64,000 nt of DNA from the NCBI RefSeq assembly GCF_000373965.1, contig NZ_KB892841.1:52330-116329 (forward strand), in the 5' to 3' direction. Below the pieces are notes generated by a model that saw only the letters and a list, made by a program, of their open reading frames with translations, was not told the DNA's origin and did no database searches. A program made the position numbers and the translations under genes. Shown here piece by piece: positions 35,923-47,321 of this stretch. The stretch's first letter is position 1. Each line of letters begins with the position of its first letter. This stretch comes from Uliginosibacterium gangwonense DSM 18521. Its GTDB lineage: Bacteria; Pseudomonadota; Gammaproteobacteria; Burkholderiales; Rhodocyclaceae.

Positions 35923-36810
35923 TTACTTCCCTGCATCGCGGCCATTGCCACCGCTCTTCATATACTTGAAGAAGTCCGACGAGGGGTCAACGATCAGCAC
36001 ATCGCTCTTGTTGCGGAAGCTTTGCTTGTAGGCATCCAGGCTGCGCCAGAAACGATAGAACTCAGGGCTACGGCCAAAAGCTTCTGCATAGATTGCAGCA
36101 GCCTTGGCATCCCCCTCACCCTTGATCTTCTGGGCATCACGATACCCTTCGGCAATCAGAATCTCGCGTTGCTTGTTGGCGTCCGCCTTGGTCTGCTCGA
36201 CGATGGAGGCGCCTTCAGAGCGCAACTGGTTGGCGTACTGCTTGCGTTCGGCGTCCATGCGTCGGTAGACCGATTCACGCACTTCATTGGGCAGCTCTAC
36301 GCGCTTGACCCGTACATCAACGATCAACACGCCGTAGGGCAGCACTTCCTTGCCCGTCTTGGCACTCACGGTTTCCATGATGCTCTGACGCTCGCCAGAG
36401 ATCACGTCATGCACCTTGCGTTTGCCAAACTCTTCGCGCAGGGCGGCATTGACAGTCTGCTCCAGACGATTCAGCGCACGAGCCTCATCGTCGCCAAAGG
36501 CGCGGTAGAAGGCTGCCGGGTCTTTGATCCGCCACTTTACATAGGAGTCGACGAGCACATTCTTCTTCTCGCTGGTCTGGAACAGCTGAGGGTCTTGTGC
36601 GTCAAGGGTCAGGATGCGGTTGTCAAAGTAGGTGGGCGTCTCGATCAAGGGCCACTTGAACTTGAGGCCGGGCGTCACCTCTACCCGGGTAATCTCGCCG
36701 AATTGGCGTACCAGGGCGTACTGACGCTGATCGACGGTAAACACCGACATTGAGGCGATCACAACGACCAGCAGCAAGCCGGCCAAGAGAGGGAAACGTT
36801 CAGGTCTCAT
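35923..36810 (-). CDS. hflC: HflC, modulator of FtsH protease
   Basis: 295 residues. An N-terminal membrane anchor ('LLAGLLLVVVIASMSVF') and an SPFH/band-7 domain are followed by a charged helical stretch ('RRMDAERKQYANQLRSEG'). HflC and HflK form a large membrane assembly that houses FtsH. The start shares one base with the hflK stop. Confidence 0.96.
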   Translation of the reverse strand: MRPERFPLLAGLLLVVVIASMSVFTVDQRQYALVRQFGEITRVEVTPGLKFKWPLIETPTYFDNRILTLDAQDPQLFQTSEKKNVLVDSYVKWRIKDPAAFYRAFGDDEARALNRLEQTVNAALREEFGKRKVHDVISGERQSIMETVSAKTGKEVLPYGVLIVDVRVKRVELPNEVRESVYRRMDAERKQYANQLRSEGASIVEQTKADANKQREILIAEGYRDAQKIKGEGDAKAAAIYAEAFGRSPEFYRFWRSLDAYKQSFRNKSDVLIVDPSSDFFKYMKSGGNGRDAGK

Positions 36811-38099
36811 CAGCGGTCTCCCCGATCACGGCTGCGCAAGCCATCACGGCTACGATAATCGGTGTCGGCAGTGCGGGTGTTGGAACTGGGCGTCACTGTG
36901 GTTGTGGAATTGCTATCGTTTTGTGCCACGGGAGGCGTTTTTGCACTTGCGGCAGGCGAAGGTGCAGCAGCATCCGCTGGGGCGGTGCTTGGTGCATTCA
37001 TCTGCATGATCTTGTCCAGTGGCAGGTACAGCATGCTGCCATTGCTCTTGGCATCAATCATGATCTTGGTGGTATTGCGATACATATCCTGCATGGCGTC
37101 GATGTACATACGGTTGCGCGTTACCTCGGGCGCCTTGGCGTATTCGGCAAATATCGACTTGAAGCGCGCAGCATCCCCCTCGGCACGCGACACGACCTGG
37201 GCCGCATACCCTTCAGCTTCGGTACGCAGGGCAATGGCGGTACCCTTAGCCTTGGGCACCAGATCGTTGTAGTAGGCTTGGCCTTCGTTCTTCAGGCGTT
37301 CCTGGTCCTGACTGGCTTTGACGGCATCGTTGAACGATTCCTGCACCTGCTCGGGCGGCTGGGCATTGGCCATCATCACCTTGTTGATCTGGATACCGGA
37401 CTTGTACTCGTCCAGAATCTTCTGCATCAGCACCTGGGCATCCTTGGCGATGGCCTCACGGCCTTCGTAGAGGACGAAATCCATCTTGCTCTTGCCCACG
37501 ATCTCACGCATGGAGGTTTCGGCCACCTGTTTGACCGCTTCCTTGGGATCACGGTTGTTGAACAGGTAGGCAGACGGGTCGCTCAGCGTGTATTGCACCG
37601 CGAACTGGATGTTGATGATGTTCTCATCATCCGTCAGCATCAGGGATTCGCTGGAATCCTTGCCATGATCGGCACCACGGTAGCCCACTTCGACCGTTTG
37701 CAGGTCGGTCATCTTGACGATTTCGTGGGACTCGATCGGGAAGGGCAGGCGCCATTGCAGACCACCTGTGGTAACGGCCTGTGCCTTACCAAAACGCAGC
37801 ACGATGGCGCGTTCGCGGGCATCGACCACATAGAATCCGCTGCACAGCCACAGCACCAGGGTGACCAGCACCACCAGCAGCACGCCCCCGCTGAACTGCC
37901 GCGAGTTGAGCGGCGCACCACCACCGTTGCTGCCGCCTTGGCCGCCTCCACCATTGCCGCCGTTGCGCCCAAAGGCGCTGCCCAGGCGTTGGTTGAATTC
38001 GCGCCACAGATCTTCCAGATCGGGGGGGCCCTGCGGGTCCTTGTTGGGATCGTTAGGCTGATTGTTGTTCTTGCCCGAGTTTGGATCGTTGATTGACAT
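36810..38099 (-). CDS. hflK: HflK, modulator of FtsH protease
   Basis: 429 residues from the ATG at 38099 ('MSINDPNSGKNNNQPNDPNK'). A Gly/Asn-rich N-terminus is followed by one membrane helix ('GVLLVVLVTLVLWLCSGFYVV') and the SPFH domain. A long Ala/Pro/Ser-rich C-terminal tail is visible. Partner of HflC. Confidence 0.95.
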   Translation of the reverse strand: MSINDPNSGKNNNQPNDPNKDPQGPPDLEDLWREFNQRLGSAFGRNGGNGGGGQGGSNGGGAPLNSRQFSGGVLLVVLVTLVLWLCSGFYVVDARERAIVLRFGKAQAVTTGGLQWRLPFPIESHEIVKMTDLQTVEVGYRGADHGKDSSESLMLTDDENIINIQFAVQYTLSDPSAYLFNNRDPKEAVKQVAETSMREIVGKSKMDFVLYEGREAIAKDAQVLMQKILDEYKSGIQINKVMMANAQPPEQVQESFNDAVKASQDQERLKNEGQAYYNDLVPKAKGTAIALRTEAEGYAAQVVSRAEGDAARFKSIFAEYAKAPEVTRNRMYIDAMQDMYRNTTKIMIDAKSNGSMLYLPLDKIMQMNAPSTAPADAAAPSPAASAKTPPVAQNDSNSTTTVTPSSNTRTADTDYRSRDGLRSRDRGDR

Positions 38100-38113
38100 G
38101 AGTAGTCCAGTTA

Positions 38114-39289
38114 TCACATTACTTCTCGGTCAGTGGGTTCTTCAATGAACGGTTCTGTCTCATCCCCGCCATCGTATGGCAAATCAATAGCCTCTGGCGT
38201 GAAAAGCCTTGCTGCAAGGGCCTGACGCAACAAATCCAAGCCCTCACCCGTGCGCGCACTGAGCAAGACGCATTCGATATTACCACAGGCATCCTCATGG
38301 GCAGCGATTGCCCCTTGGGTCAGGTCGATCTTATTCCAGACAATCAGCTGCGGCACGGCACCCGCACCAATTTCATCAAGCACACGGTTGACCACGGCAA
38401 TCTGCTCCTCCCGATCGGGTGAGGCGGCATCCACCACGTGCAACAACAAGTCGGCATTGGCCGTCTCTTCCAACGTGGCGTGAAAGGCCGCTACCACCGA
38501 GTGCGGCAGGTTGCGGATGAAGCCGACCGTGTCCGACAAAATCATGTTCTGCCCGGCATCTTTGAGGTATACCCGGCGTGATGTGGTATCCAGCGTGGCA
38601 AAAAGCTGGTCGGCGGCATAGGCCCCGGCCTTGGTCATCGCATTGAACAGGGTCGACTTACCCGCGTTGGTATAACCCACCAGGGAGACCACAGGAATCT
38701 CGCGCCGTTCACGGGCCCGACGGCGCACCTTGCGCTGCTTTTCCATCTGCACCAAACGGGTCTTGAGGAGCTTGACGCGATTGCCGAGCAGGCGGCGGTC
38801 GGTTTCCAACTGCTTTTCGCCGGGGCCGCGCAAGCCGATACCGCCCTTTTGCCGCTCCAAGTGAGTCCATCCCCGCACAAGCCGTGTGGACAGATGCTCA
38901 AGTTGCGCGAGTTCGACCTGAAGCTTGCCCTCAAAGCTCTTGGCGCGCAGAGCGAAGATATCCAGAATCAAGGCGGTGCGGTCGATCACCCGATGCTTGA
39001 GCCGCCCTTCCAGGTTACGCTGCTGCGCCGGGCTGAGTTCGTGGTTGAAGATCACGAAGTCGGCACCATGGGCCGCTACGGCCTCGGCAATCTCATCCAC
39101 CTTGCCCGAACCGGCGAACAGGGCGGAATCAGGCGCCTGCCTGCGCCCCATGATCACAGCCACGGTTTCGGCTCCGGCAGAAGAGGCCAGCAGCTCTAGC
39201 TCCGACAGACGCTCGGCCTGTGCGCGTTCGCCAAAATCCAGTTGGACGAGTACGGCACGGTTGCCTTCGGAATCGGGACGATCAAACAT
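38114..39289 (-). CDS. hflX: GTPase HflX
   Basis: 391 residues. The N-terminal HflX domain ('VDEIAEAVAAHGADFVIFNHELSPAQQRNLE' in two parts) is followed by a glycine-rich linker ('GGIGLRGPGEKQLE') and a G domain with G1 'GYTNAGKSTLFNAM'. It splits stalled ribosomes, especially after heat. It is directly downstream of hfq behind a terminator-like hairpin and 14 bases from hflK. Confidence 0.96.
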   Translation of the reverse strand: MFDRPDSEGNRAVLVQLDFGERAQAERLSELELLASSAGAETVAVIMGRRQAPDSALFAGSGKVDEIAEAVAAHGADFVIFNHELSPAQQRNLEGRLKHRVIDRTALILDIFALRAKSFEGKLQVELAQLEHLSTRLVRGWTHLERQKGGIGLRGPGEKQLETDRRLLGNRVKLLKTRLVQMEKQRKVRRRARERREIPVVSLVGYTNAGKSTLFNAMTKAGAYAADQLFATLDTTSRRVYLKDAGQNMILSDTVGFIRNLPHSVVAAFHATLEETANADLLLHVVDAASPDREEQIAVVNRVLDEIGAGAVPQLIVWNKIDLTQGAIAAHEDACGNIECVLLSARTGEGLDLLRQALAARLFTPEAIDLPYDGGDETEPFIEEPTDREVM

Positions 39290-39319
39290 CAGATTTATAT
39301 ACCGCGATCAAGAATCGAG

Positions 39320-39371
39320 AAAAACACAAAAAGCCAGGCTTCCCGCTCGCTTGGCAAGCAGGAACCCGGCT
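39320..39371 (-). terminator. Attenuating hairpin between hfq and hflX
   Basis: Minus strand: imperfect arms (AGCCGGGTTCC with GGAAGCCTGGCT) followed by TTTTTGTGTTTTT. It probably uncouples hfq levels from hflXKC. Confidence 0.6.
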
Positions 39372-39396
39372 ACAGGCTGCAGCACAGAGGATCGTG

Positions 39397-39645
39397 CTAT
39401 TCCTTGGTTTCGACACCACCGTTTTCGTGAGGGATCGACACCGCGCGTGCGGGCACGACGGTAGAGATGGCATGCTTATAGACCATCTGGGTCACCGTAT
39501 TCTTCAGCAGCACCACATATTGGTCGAAAGACTCAATATGGCCTTGCAGCTTGATGCCGTTGACCAGATAGATGGAGACGGGAACGTGCTCACGACGCAG
39601 GACATTCAAAAACGGGTCCTGCAGCATTTGGCCTTTGTTGCTCAT
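39397..39645 (-). CDS. hfq: RNA chaperone Hfq
   Basis: 82 residues from the ATG at 39645 ('[19 protein letters not shown]'). The Sm1 ('[20 protein letters not shown]') and Sm2 ('[12 protein letters not shown]') motifs are complete. It pairs small RNAs with mRNAs. The C-terminal tail is short, as in other Betaproteobacteria. Confidence 0.98.
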   Translation of the reverse strand: MSNKGQMLQDPFLNVLRREHVPVSIYLVNGIKLQGHIESFDQYVVLLKNTVTQMVYKHAISTVVPARAVSIPHENGGVETKE

Positions 39646-39729
39646 GTTAGTGTGGGCCTCTATTTGTTTGTTGTGTGTTGATCTTAACGCGGAAGCACTC
39701 AAATATGCCAGCGCTGCCGACCTTGGACC

Positions 39730-41061
39730 TTAGTCCTGATCGGCATAAGGGTTACGGGAAGTACGAAACTCAATGCGTAAAGGAGTTCCCTGAAGTTTGA
39801 ACGTATCCATGAAGAAGCGCTCCAGATAACGTTTGTACGCATCAGCTACATGATCCAGGGCGTTGCCGTGAATGACAACGACCGGAGGATTCTGTCCGCC
39901 CTGATGGGCATAGCGCATCTTGGGCCGGAAAATACCGTGTCGCGGGGGCTGCTGCTTGGTCGTGGCCGTTTGCAGGGCACGCGTGAGCTTCGGCGTGGCA
40001 AGCTTGACCATGGCCGCACCATAGGCCAGATCCACCGATTTGAGCAAAGCCCCCAGGCCTTCGGCCTGCAAGGCGGAAATATGGTGGTGACGGGCAAACC
40101 ACAGGAAATGGAGCTTGCGGGCGATATCCGCCTTGATGCGCTCGCGCCGGTAATCATCCACCGCATCCCACTTGTTGATGGCCACCACCAGAGCGCGCCC
40201 AGCTTCGAGCACGAAACCGGCGATGTGCGCATCCTGGTCGGACACATCCTGGCTCGCGTCCAGCACCAGCACCACCACGTTGGCCTCTTCGATCGCATGC
40301 AACGTCTTGATGACCGAGAACTTCTCAATGGCCTCAAAAACCTTGCCACGCCGCCGCAACCCGGCGGTATCGATCAAGGTATAGGCTTTGCCGTTACGCT
40401 CAAAGGGAATTGAAATCGCATCCCGCGTAGTGCCGGGCATGTCGAAAGCAATCACCCGCTCTTCGCCGATCAGGGCGTTGATCAGGGTGGATTTGCCCAC
40501 ATTCGGACGCCCCACGATGGCGACACGGGGGCCTGCCTCGTCATCCACCACCGCACCTTCGTCGTCCAGCGGGAAGCCTTCGAGCACCAGCTCGATGAGC
40601 TGACGCACACCTTCGCCGTGGGCGCCGGAAATCACATAGGGTTCGCCACAACCCAGTTCATGAAACTCGGCAGAAAAAGTGGCGCGGTTCATCCCCTCGC
40701 CCTTGTTGACGGCGAGGTAGATGGGGCGCCCTGCGCGACGCAGGCGATCCGCAATCTGCTTGTCATGCGGGGTCAGCCCAACCCGGCCATCAACAATGAA
40801 TAACAGGGCATCGGCCTCGGCAATCGCCGACTCGGCCTGCCGGGCCATTTCCGCCACAATGCCCTCACGGGCAGTCGGCTCAAAACCACCTGTATCCACG
40901 ACCAGATATTCACGGTCGTTGTAGCGGCCAATGCCGTAGTGCCGGTCACGCGTCAGCCCTGGCATGTCCGCCACCAGGGCGTCCTTGCTGCGGGTCAGGC
41001 GGTTGAACAGCGTCGATTTGCCAACGTTGGGACGCCCAACCAAAACTATTGTAGGTTTCAC
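39730..41061 (-). CDS. der: GTPase Der (EngA)
   Basis: 443 residues. Two tandem G domains, each with a '[10 protein letters not shown]' P-loop (residues about 8-17 and 183-192) and 'DMPG/DTAG' switches, plus a C-terminal KH-like domain. Needed for 50S ribosome assembly. Confidence 0.97.
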   Translation of the reverse strand: MKPTIVLVGRPNVGKSTLFNRLTRSKDALVADMPGLTRDRHYGIGRYNDREYLVVDTGGFEPTAREGIVAEMARQAESAIAEADALLFIVDGRVGLTPHDKQIADRLRRAGRPIYLAVNKGEGMNRATFSAEFHELGCGEPYVISGAHGEGVRQLIELVLEGFPLDDEGAVVDDEAGPRVAIVGRPNVGKSTLINALIGEERVIAFDMPGTTRDAISIPFERNGKAYTLIDTAGLRRRGKVFEAIEKFSVIKTLHAIEEANVVVLVLDASQDVSDQDAHIAGFVLEAGRALVVAINKWDAVDDYRRERIKADIARKLHFLWFARHHHISALQAEGLGALLKSVDLAYGAAMVKLATPKLTRALQTATTKQQPPRHGIFRPKMRYAHQGGQNPPVVVIHGNALDHVADAYKRYLERFFMDTFKLQGTPLRIEFRTSRNPYADQD

Positions 41062-41076
41062 TATCTCTGCTCAGCC

Positions 41077-42216
41077 TTAATAATGCACAGCGAAGGCTGC
41101 CAGCGTGCCATCTTGCGCCTGAATAACCAATTGCCCATTCGGCAGGGCAAGCATGGGCGCATTCACCCCGGAACGATCTGCCCGGATCTGGGCGACGAAA
41201 TGCCCATCCACCGGGTCCATCAGATGCACCCAGCCCTGGCTGTCGGCCACGGCAACCGCGCCCCCCACGAACACCGGACGCCCCACGCCACGATAGCGCA
41301 GCAGATCTTGCTTCCAGATCGTGGCGCCCGTCTGCACGTCAAGCATGAAAACGATGCCGCTTGCATCGGTAAAGGCCAGGGATTTACCCTGGATCACAAC
41401 CCCTTGGGCCGACGAGTAATCACGCGTCCATAAGAGATTGCCCTTGTTGCGGTCGGCGCAGACGATGCGCCCCTGAAAAGCCGCCACGCAGACGGTATCG
41501 TCCCGCACCACGGGGTCGCCTGCCACATCGGTCATGCGCTCCAATTCATTGGAGCCACGCGGCACGGCTACGGCAGCCTCCCAGCGGGGGAAGCCCCCCA
41601 CCAGGGTCAGCGCGACCAGCTTGCCACCGGGGAAACCAGCCAGCAGCAGGTCCCCACTTTGCGACAAGCCTGAATAGGCACGCAACGACAGCGGTGCCTG
41701 GGTACGCTGGTAGTTCCACAGGAGCTTGCCATCGTTGGCCGAGTAAGCCACCAGACGGTTGTCCCCGACGCGGGCCACCACGATATTGCCACTCACGAAT
41801 GGGGTGCCCCCCAGTTCGCCATCAAGCTGTACCTGCCACAGCAGGGCACCGGTATTGGCGTCATGCGCCACCAGGACGCCTTCACCGCTACCAGCCACCA
41901 CCAGCGCTTCGTTGGCAGCCACCCCACCGACCAGGTTGGGCACTGAACGCACGCGCCAGCGCTGGCGACCATCCTGATCAATACGCACCAGGGTGCCATT
42001 GCGCGCACCGGCAAAGATGCTGTCACCAAAAACAGCGGGGCGCAGCAGCGTGCCTTCTGTGCCGCCCATGCTGACCGACCAGCTCGACTTGATTTGTGCT
42101 GCTGTCGAGACCTGCGGCAAAGGCGAAGGCAGCGGCCCACGCGGACCCCTGAACAATGCGCAGGAACTCAGCAACATGGCAGAAGCCAGCGAGAGGGCAA
42201 GCAGGCGGATTTTCAT
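41077..42216 (-). CDS. bamB: Outer-membrane assembly lipoprotein BamB
   Basis: 379 residues from the ATG at 42216, 2 bases after the yfgM stop with a GGAGGGG ribosome binding site. Lipobox 'MLLSSC' gives a lipidated Cys near 20. Repeated propeller motifs ('TGALLWQVQLDGELGG', 'DGKLLWNYQRT', 'GNLLWTRDYSSAQG') form the eight-bladed PQQ-like fold. Member of the BAM complex that inserts outer-membrane barrels, which would include the cytochrome-porins of this window. Confidence 0.95.
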   Translation of the reverse strand: MKIRLLALSLASAMLLSSCALFRGPRGPLPSPLPQVSTAAQIKSSWSVSMGGTEGTLLRPAVFGDSIFAGARNGTLVRIDQDGRQRWRVRSVPNLVGGVAANEALVVAGSGEGVLVAHDANTGALLWQVQLDGELGGTPFVSGNIVVARVGDNRLVAYSANDGKLLWNYQRTQAPLSLRAYSGLSQSGDLLLAGFPGGKLVALTLVGGFPRWEAAVAVPRGSNELERMTDVAGDPVVRDDTVCVAAFQGRIVCADRNKGNLLWTRDYSSAQGVVIQGKSLAFTDASGIVFMLDVQTGATIWKQDLLRYRGVGRPVFVGGAVAVADSQGWVHLMDPVDGHFVAQIRADRSGVNAPMLALPNGQLVIQAQDGTLAAFAVHY

Positions 42217-42218
42217 CG

Positions 42219-42872
42219 TCAAACCCCTCCGAGGGCTTCGAGCTTGGTTTCAACAATGCCCTTGAACCCGGCACCAAACGTCCCCGTGGGGGCTTTGGCA
42301 TAGGCGTCCAGCGCGCGCTGATAGGCGGCGGCAGACTCCTTCACGGCGCCTTTGGCGAAGTAGACATCGCCACGCATATCTTCAACACGTGGCAGGAAAG
42401 CCTCTGTGGGTGCAGCTTCAAGCGTCTTCAAGGCAGCATCGAACGCCTTGTCGTCGATCTGATACGCAGCCAGACGCAGGCGGGCCATATCGCGCAGCGC
42501 CGCATCCTTGGTGTTGTCGACCACCCATTGCAGCTTGAGGATGGCACTCTTGGTGTCACCCGCATCCGCCTCGGATTTACCCGCAAACATCACGCCCAGG
42601 TCGGCCGACATTTTGCCGGGGAACTTGCTGACCAGATCGCTCGCCGCCGCACGCACCTTGGGGGCTTCACTCTTCTCAGCCGAATCCAGCACGGCCGAAT
42701 ACAGCACCCCGGCCTCTGCGGCCTGGCTCAGCTGATAGCGCTGCCAGCCGAACCAGCCCGCCGCACAGACCGCGATCACCGTGACAATCCAGCTCACCAT
42801 ATTGCCGTTTTGCTCCCACCAGGCTTTGATCGCCGATAGTTGCTCTTGTTCTTCAAGATCGTATGCCGCCAT
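42219..42872 (-). CDS. YfgM family tetratricopeptide protein (SecYEG-associated)
   Basis: 217 residues, one N-terminal membrane helix ('MVSWIVTVIAVCAAGWFGW') after a cytoplasmic 'MAAYDLEEQEQLSAIKAWWEQNG', then helical repeats in the periplasm. In E. coli YfgM links SecYEG with PpiD. It is encoded between hisS and bamB, the usual position. Confidence 0.92.
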   Translation of the reverse strand: MAAYDLEEQEQLSAIKAWWEQNGNMVSWIVTVIAVCAAGWFGWQRYQLSQAAEAGVLYSAVLDSAEKSEAPKVRAAASDLVSKFPGKMSADLGVMFAGKSEADAGDTKSAILKLQWVVDNTKDAALRDMARLRLAAYQIDDKAFDAALKTLEAAPTEAFLPRVEDMRGDVYFAKGAVKESAAAYQRALDAYAKAPTGTFGAGFKGIVETKLEALGGV

Positions 42873-42924
42873 AGTCGACTTCTCTTATATATTCCGGTTC
42901 TGAATGAATAGGTTCGCTACGAAC

Positions 42925-44220
42925 TTATTCGCCGTACAACATTTCCGCCAACTCTTCGGCCAAGGCATCCAGGCTGACGCGGCGCTGCTCGCCTTCACCA
43001 CGCAGGGGCTTGAGCGAGACTTCGCCCGCCTGCGCTTCGTCATCGCCCACAATGATGGCGAAAGCACTGCCGGAGGCATCGGCCTTCTTCATCTGCGACT
43101 TGAAACTGCCGCCACCACAGTGATACACCGCCGACAGGCCGGCAGAGCGCAGTTGCTCGGCCGCCCGGAAGGCGACCCGCCCAGCCAGCTCGCCAAGGTG
43201 GACGATGTAGACATCGGGAGTCACCATCGGTGCATCCTCCATGCCTTCGGTCCACATCAGCATCACGCGCTCCATGCCCATGGCAAAACCACAGGCAGGC
43301 GCTGCCTTGCCGCCCAGTTGCTCGATCAGGGAGTCATAACGCCCGCCCGCACAGAAAGTTGCCTGGGCCCCCAGACGCGTGGTGGTCCACTCGAACACCG
43401 TGCGGTTGTAGTAATCCAGGCCACGCACCAGACGGGTATTGAGCTTGTAGGGCACAGCAGCTTCGCGCAGCAGTGCAGTCACCCCTTCATAGTGCTTGAG
43501 GGATTCTTCGCCCAGGTAGTCCATCAACTTGGGTGCGCCATCCACGATGGCCTGCAGATCAGGGTTCTTGGTATCAAGCACGCGCAAGGGGTTGGTATAT
43601 AAACGACGCTTGGCATCTTCGTCAAGCTTGTCTTGATAAGCTTCCAGATACGCAATCAACTCGGTACGATGGCGGGCGCGCTCAGCGGCATCCCCCAGGG
43701 AATTGATTTCCAGGGTCACATCGTCCAGCCCCAGGTCGTCCCACAAGCGAGCGCACATCACGATGTGTTCGGCATCCACGTCCGGCCCAGCAAAGCCCAG
43801 GGCTTCCACGCCAACCTGATGGAACTGACGGTAGCGGCCCTTTTGCGGACGTTCATAACGGAACATCGGCCCGTTGTAATACAGGCGCTGCGGTTGCGAG
43901 AACAGCAGGTTGTGTTCAATCACCGCACGCACGCAGGGCGCGGTGCCTTCAGGACGCATGGTGAGGTTGTCGGTATTGCCTTTGCTGTCCGGGCGGTCAT
44001 CAAAGGAGAACATCTCCTTTTCGACGATGTCGGTATGCTCGCCCACGCCACGGCAAAACAGTGCGGTATTTTCCAGGATCGGGGTGCGGATGGGGCGGTA
44101 GCCATAGCTCCTGAGCCAATCACGCACAATTTCTTCAAACGCTTCCCAACGCTCGGCGTCAGCGGGAAGAAAATCGTTCATCCCCTTGACGGCTTTTACA
44201 GACTCAATTTTGTTTGCCAT
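42925..44220 (-). CDS. hisS: Histidyl-tRNA synthetase
   Basis: 431 residues from the ATG at 44220. Class II motifs: '[15 protein letters not shown]', '[21 protein letters not shown]' (motif 2) and '[11 protein letters not shown]' (motif 3), with histidine A/B signatures ('[15 protein letters not shown]' and '[16 protein letters not shown]'). Anticodon-binding domain complete at the C-terminus. Confidence 0.98.
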   Translation of the reverse strand: MANKIESVKAVKGMNDFLPADAERWEAFEEIVRDWLRSYGYRPIRTPILENTALFCRGVGEHTDIVEKEMFSFDDRPDSKGNTDNLTMRPEGTAPCVRAVIEHNLLFSQPQRLYYNGPMFRYERPQKGRYRQFHQVGVEALGFAGPDVDAEHIVMCARLWDDLGLDDVTLEINSLGDAAERARHRTELIAYLEAYQDKLDEDAKRRLYTNPLRVLDTKNPDLQAIVDGAPKLMDYLGEESLKHYEGVTALLREAAVPYKLNTRLVRGLDYYNRTVFEWTTTRLGAQATFCAGGRYDSLIEQLGGKAAPACGFAMGMERVMLMWTEGMEDAPMVTPDVYIVHLGELAGRVAFRAAEQLRSAGLSAVYHCGGGSFKSQMKKADASGSAFAIIVGDDEAQAGEVSLKPLRGEGEQRRVSLDALAEELAEMLYGE

Positions 44221-44257
44221 GCTTTGACTTTGTATTTTATGTATGCTGCTCGCCAAC

Positions 44258-45511
44258 CTAGGCACTCAGACCCTTGGCCGGAAATTTGGTTGCAACGTAG
44301 TTGTCAAGAATCGCCTGGAACTCCTGGGCGATATTCTCCCCGCGCAGGGTCATGGCCTTCTGCCCATCAATGAACACCGGTGCGGCAGGCGTCTCGCCCG
44401 TTCCAGGCAAGGAGATGCCGATATTGGCATGCTTGCTCTCACCTGGGCCGTTCACCACGCAGCCCATCACCGCCAGGGTGAGGTTTTCCACACCATCATA
44501 CCGTGTCCGCCACTCAGGCATCTTCTCACGGACATAACTTTGCACGTTTTGCGCAAGTTCCTGGAAGACGGTGCTGGTCGTCCGCCCACATCCCGGGCAA
44601 GCCGTCACCATGGGGGTGAAAGCCCGCAGGCTCATGCTTTGCAGGATTTCCTGCGCCACCACCACTTCCTGGGTCCGTGCGCCACCCGGTTCCGGCGTCA
44701 GAGAGACGCGGATGGTGTCGCCAATACCTTCCTGCAACAACACGGCCAAGGCAGCCGTGGAGGAAACAATCCCTTTGCTGCCCATGCCCGCCTCGGTCAG
44801 CCCCAGGTGCAGCGGATAATCGCTGCGGGCAGCCATTTCACGGTACACCGCGATCAGGTCCTGCACCGAAGAGACCTTGGCCGAGAGGATGATCCGATCC
44901 CCCGGCAGGCCGACTTCCTCGGCCATCTGCGCGCTTTCGAGTGCGGAGACCACCAGCGCCTCGCGCATCACCGCCCCCACATCCCAAGGCTCGGCCCGGC
45001 TGGCATTGGCATCCATCATGCGGGCCAGCACCGATTGATCCAGACTCCCCCAGTTCACCCCGATGCGCACCGGCTTGCTGTGGCGGCAGGCCATTTCGAC
45101 GATCTGGCCAAACTGGGTATCGTGCTTGGCCCCCTGCCCCACGTTACCGGGGTTGATGCGGTACTTGTCCAGCGTTTCGGCACAGGCGGGGTTATCCGTC
45201 AGCAGCTTGTGGCCGTTGTAATGAAAATCCCCAATCAGGGGCACATCCACGTTCATCTTCAGGAGCTGTTCGCGGATCTTCGGCACCGCCTTGGCGGCAT
45301 CATCATTATTGACGGTGATACGCACCAGTTCAGACCCGGCGCGCGCCAGTTGGGCCACCTGGATTGCGGTGGCGATATGGTCCGCCGTATCGGTATTGGT
45401 CATCGACTGCACCACAATCGGGGCAGCCGAACCAACCAGAACCCGACCGATCTGGACCAGACGGGTCGGGTGGCGTGAGAGGGCAGAGGCGGAGCGGGGA
45501 GACTGACTCAT
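44258..45511 (-). CDS. ispG: 4-hydroxy-3-methylbut-2-enyl diphosphate synthase IspG
   Basis: 417 residues. TIM-barrel part and iron-sulfur C-terminal domain with Cys in 'ACPGCGRTT' and '[10 protein letters not shown]'. It makes HMBPP in the non-mevalonate isoprenoid path. Lies between rodZ and hisS, a conserved order (rodZ-ispG-hisS). Confidence 0.98.
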   Translation of the reverse strand: MSQSPRSASALSRHPTRLVQIGRVLVGSAAPIVVQSMTNTDTADHIATAIQVAQLARAGSELVRITVNNDDAAKAVPKIREQLLKMNVDVPLIGDFHYNGHKLLTDNPACAETLDKYRINPGNVGQGAKHDTQFGQIVEMACRHSKPVRIGVNWGSLDQSVLARMMDANASRAEPWDVGAVMREALVVSALESAQMAEEVGLPGDRIILSAKVSSVQDLIAVYREMAARSDYPLHLGLTEAGMGSKGIVSSTAALAVLLQEGIGDTIRVSLTPEPGGARTQEVVVAQEILQSMSLRAFTPMVTACPGCGRTTSTVFQELAQNVQSYVREKMPEWRTRYDGVENLTLAVMGCVVNGPGESKHANIGISLPGTGETPAAPVFIDGQKAMTLRGENIAQEFQAILDNYVATKFPAKGLSA

Positions 45512-45522
45512 TACAACGATTC

Positions 45523-46509
45523 CTATTGCAGGCTCATCTTGGCCACATCAATTTTGGTATAAGGCGCCAGATCAACCGGTTTGCCACGCCAGATCAATTT
45601 CACATGCCTGGCATTCCCGACCACAACCGCCAGTGGGGGTGTCCCCTGGAGGATCTGACTGGACCCTGCTGCATTCAGCCGGGACATCAGGGTCTTGCCC
45701 GTTGCATCCCTGACCACGACCCAGGAATCCCCCTCAAACGCCAAGGAGAGATTGCTAGCATTCGCCGATTGTGCCGCTGCAGGGGCGGAAGCAGGCACCG
45801 CCACGGACGGGCTGACAACAACAGGCGAGGCCGCTGCCACCGGTAGAGCAGGCGCACTCTGGCGCACCACGGCAGGGGCAGAGGAAGCAGGCACGGCTAC
45901 AGGGCTGGCAGCCACCACGGGCGCCGATTCTGCTGCGGGGAGTGGGCTTGAGGCGGCTGGCGCAGAGGCGACGACCTCAGAGGCGGCCTGCACGGGAGCG
46001 GATGCCACCGAGACCACGCCGGAGACGCCCACCGCAGCAGGTTCGGACTGCAACTGTGCCAACAGCTCGTCGTCCTTGGGTTCCAGCCACCTGAAGTGCC
46101 AAGCCACAGACAACAGGATAAACAGGAGCAGCACCCCCAGCGCCATCGGCAGCCAGGGCATATGCAGGCGGCGCTTGAAGGGGATGGTGCCCAGGCCTGT
46201 TGGATTGATGCGGGCAGCCAGTGTTGCGGAATCGGCGTCCGGCGCCAAACCGGTAGTATCCTTGGCCTGCAGGAACTCAGCCGGGTCCAGCCCCAGGAAA
46301 CGGGCGTAATTGCGCACGAACCCACGCGCGAACGCAGCACCGGGCAGCGCGTCAAGCTCGCCATGCTCAATCGCTTCAATCTGGCGAACCGTCAATTTCA
46401 GGTAGGCCGATACGTCACCGATCGACAAACCCATGGCTTCGCGTGCCTGGCGCAGACGATCCCATACCTCGGCAGGAATGGCATCAGCGTTGTTTTTATC
46501 CTCGCTCAC
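45523..46509 (-). CDS. rodZ: Cytoskeleton protein RodZ
   Basis: 328 residues. The N-terminal helix-turn-helix domain ('[21 protein letters not shown]', in two parts) binds MreB. Then come a membrane helix ('[20 protein letters not shown]'), a long Ala/Pro/Ser/Val periplasmic linker and a C-terminal DUF4115 domain. Shapes rod morphology. The stop overlaps the pilF/ispG flanks by few bases. Confidence 0.94.
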   Translation of the reverse strand: MSEDKNNADAIPAEVWDRLRQAREAMGLSIGDVSAYLKLTVRQIEAIEHGELDALPGAAFARGFVRNYARFLGLDPAEFLQAKDTTGLAPDADSATLAARINPTGLGTIPFKRRLHMPWLPMALGVLLLFILLSVAWHFRWLEPKDDELLAQLQSEPAAVGVSGVVSVASAPVQAASEVVASAPAASSPLPAAESAPVVAASPVAVPASSAPAVVRQSAPALPVAAASPVVVSPSVAVPASAPAAAQSANASNLSLAFEGDSWVVVRDATGKTLMSRLNAAGSSQILQGTPPLAVVVGNARHVKLIWRGKPVDLAPYTKIDVAKMSLQ

Positions 46510-47321
46510 TCGAATTTCCCTTGCAGGTAGTTCTGGTATTCAGCGGATCCGGGGAAATCATTGCGCAGTTTGTCTGCCAAGCGTCTGACGCTTTCAGTAT
46601 TCTCCAGCTTACGCTCAATGCGCAGGGCCAGCCAGAGAACATCTGCATCAGGCTCCTGCCTGTTCATCAACTGGTCCACAAACTGCTTGGCACGCATATA
46701 GCGCTCAGTACGCAGGTTGATCTGCGCCAGATGGTAGAGCGGCATGGGCTCGCGGTCGTCCAGCGCATAGGCACGGGTGAAACGCTCTTCAGCCTGGGCA
46801 TCCTGCTTCAGGCGCAGATAGCACAAGCCAGCGTTGGCCCAGGATTTGGCGGGCGTGGCGTAATAGGGGTTGCGAGCAGCCATTTCCAAGCGCTGCAAAC
46901 CCTGGCCCTCCTGCCCCTGGGTGCACAGGAACCAGCCATAGGTGTTGTTGACAGTGGGGTCCCCTGGCGCCAGACGCACCGCCTCTTCAAACTCCGGCCG
47001 GGCGAGCGAGAACTGCTCCAGCTCGACATAAACCTGGGCCTTGAGCAAATGGGCGGGGGCATAGGTCTGGTCGTAGGAAAGCGCTTGACCGACTTCGTCC
47101 AGTGCCACCCCCACGCGTGCAGCCTGCAAATAGGCCGTCCCCAGTTCCGTATGCAGCTTGGCAGAGGTTCTTGCCTTGCTGGTGGAGGGCTGATCTGCAC
47201 TGGGGCGCTCTACGGCTTCAGGCACCTTGGGTTCCTGTGCCTTGTAGTTCTGCGGCGCCACACACCCCGCCAAGCCGAAAACCACACCAAGCATCCCCAA
47301 CAACCGATAGTGCTTATTCAC
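46506..47321 (-). CDS. pilF: Type IV pilus biogenesis lipoprotein PilF/PilW
   Basis: 271 residues from a GTG at 47321 (strong AAAGGAGAAGG 6 bases before; GTGA overlap with the rlmN stop). The signal ends at a lipobox 'FGLAGC'. Six tetratricopeptide repeats ('[19 protein letters not shown]' onward). PilF pilots the PilQ secretin to the outer membrane, so type IV pili are expected elsewhere in the genome. Confidence 0.93.
   Translation of the reverse strand: MNKHYRLLGMLGVVFGLAGCVAPQNYKAQEPKVPEAVERPSADQPSTSKARTSAKLHTELGTAYLQAARVGVALDEVGQALSYDQTYAPAHLLKAQVYVELEQFSLARPEFEEAVRLAPGDPTVNNTYGWFLCTQGQEGQGLQRLEMAARNPYYATPAKSWANAGLCYLRLKQDAQAEERFTRAYALDDREPMPLYHLAQINLRTERYMRAKQFVDQLMNRQEPDADVLWLALRIERKLENTESVRRLADKLRNDFPGSAEYQNYLQGKFE

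Noticed and set aside
36750..38096. A 448-codon plus-strand frame opposite hflK
   Set aside because: Antisense shadow of hflK with no domain-like sequence.
44243..45478. A 411-codon plus-strand frame opposite ispG
   Set aside because: Antisense shadow of a clear gene.
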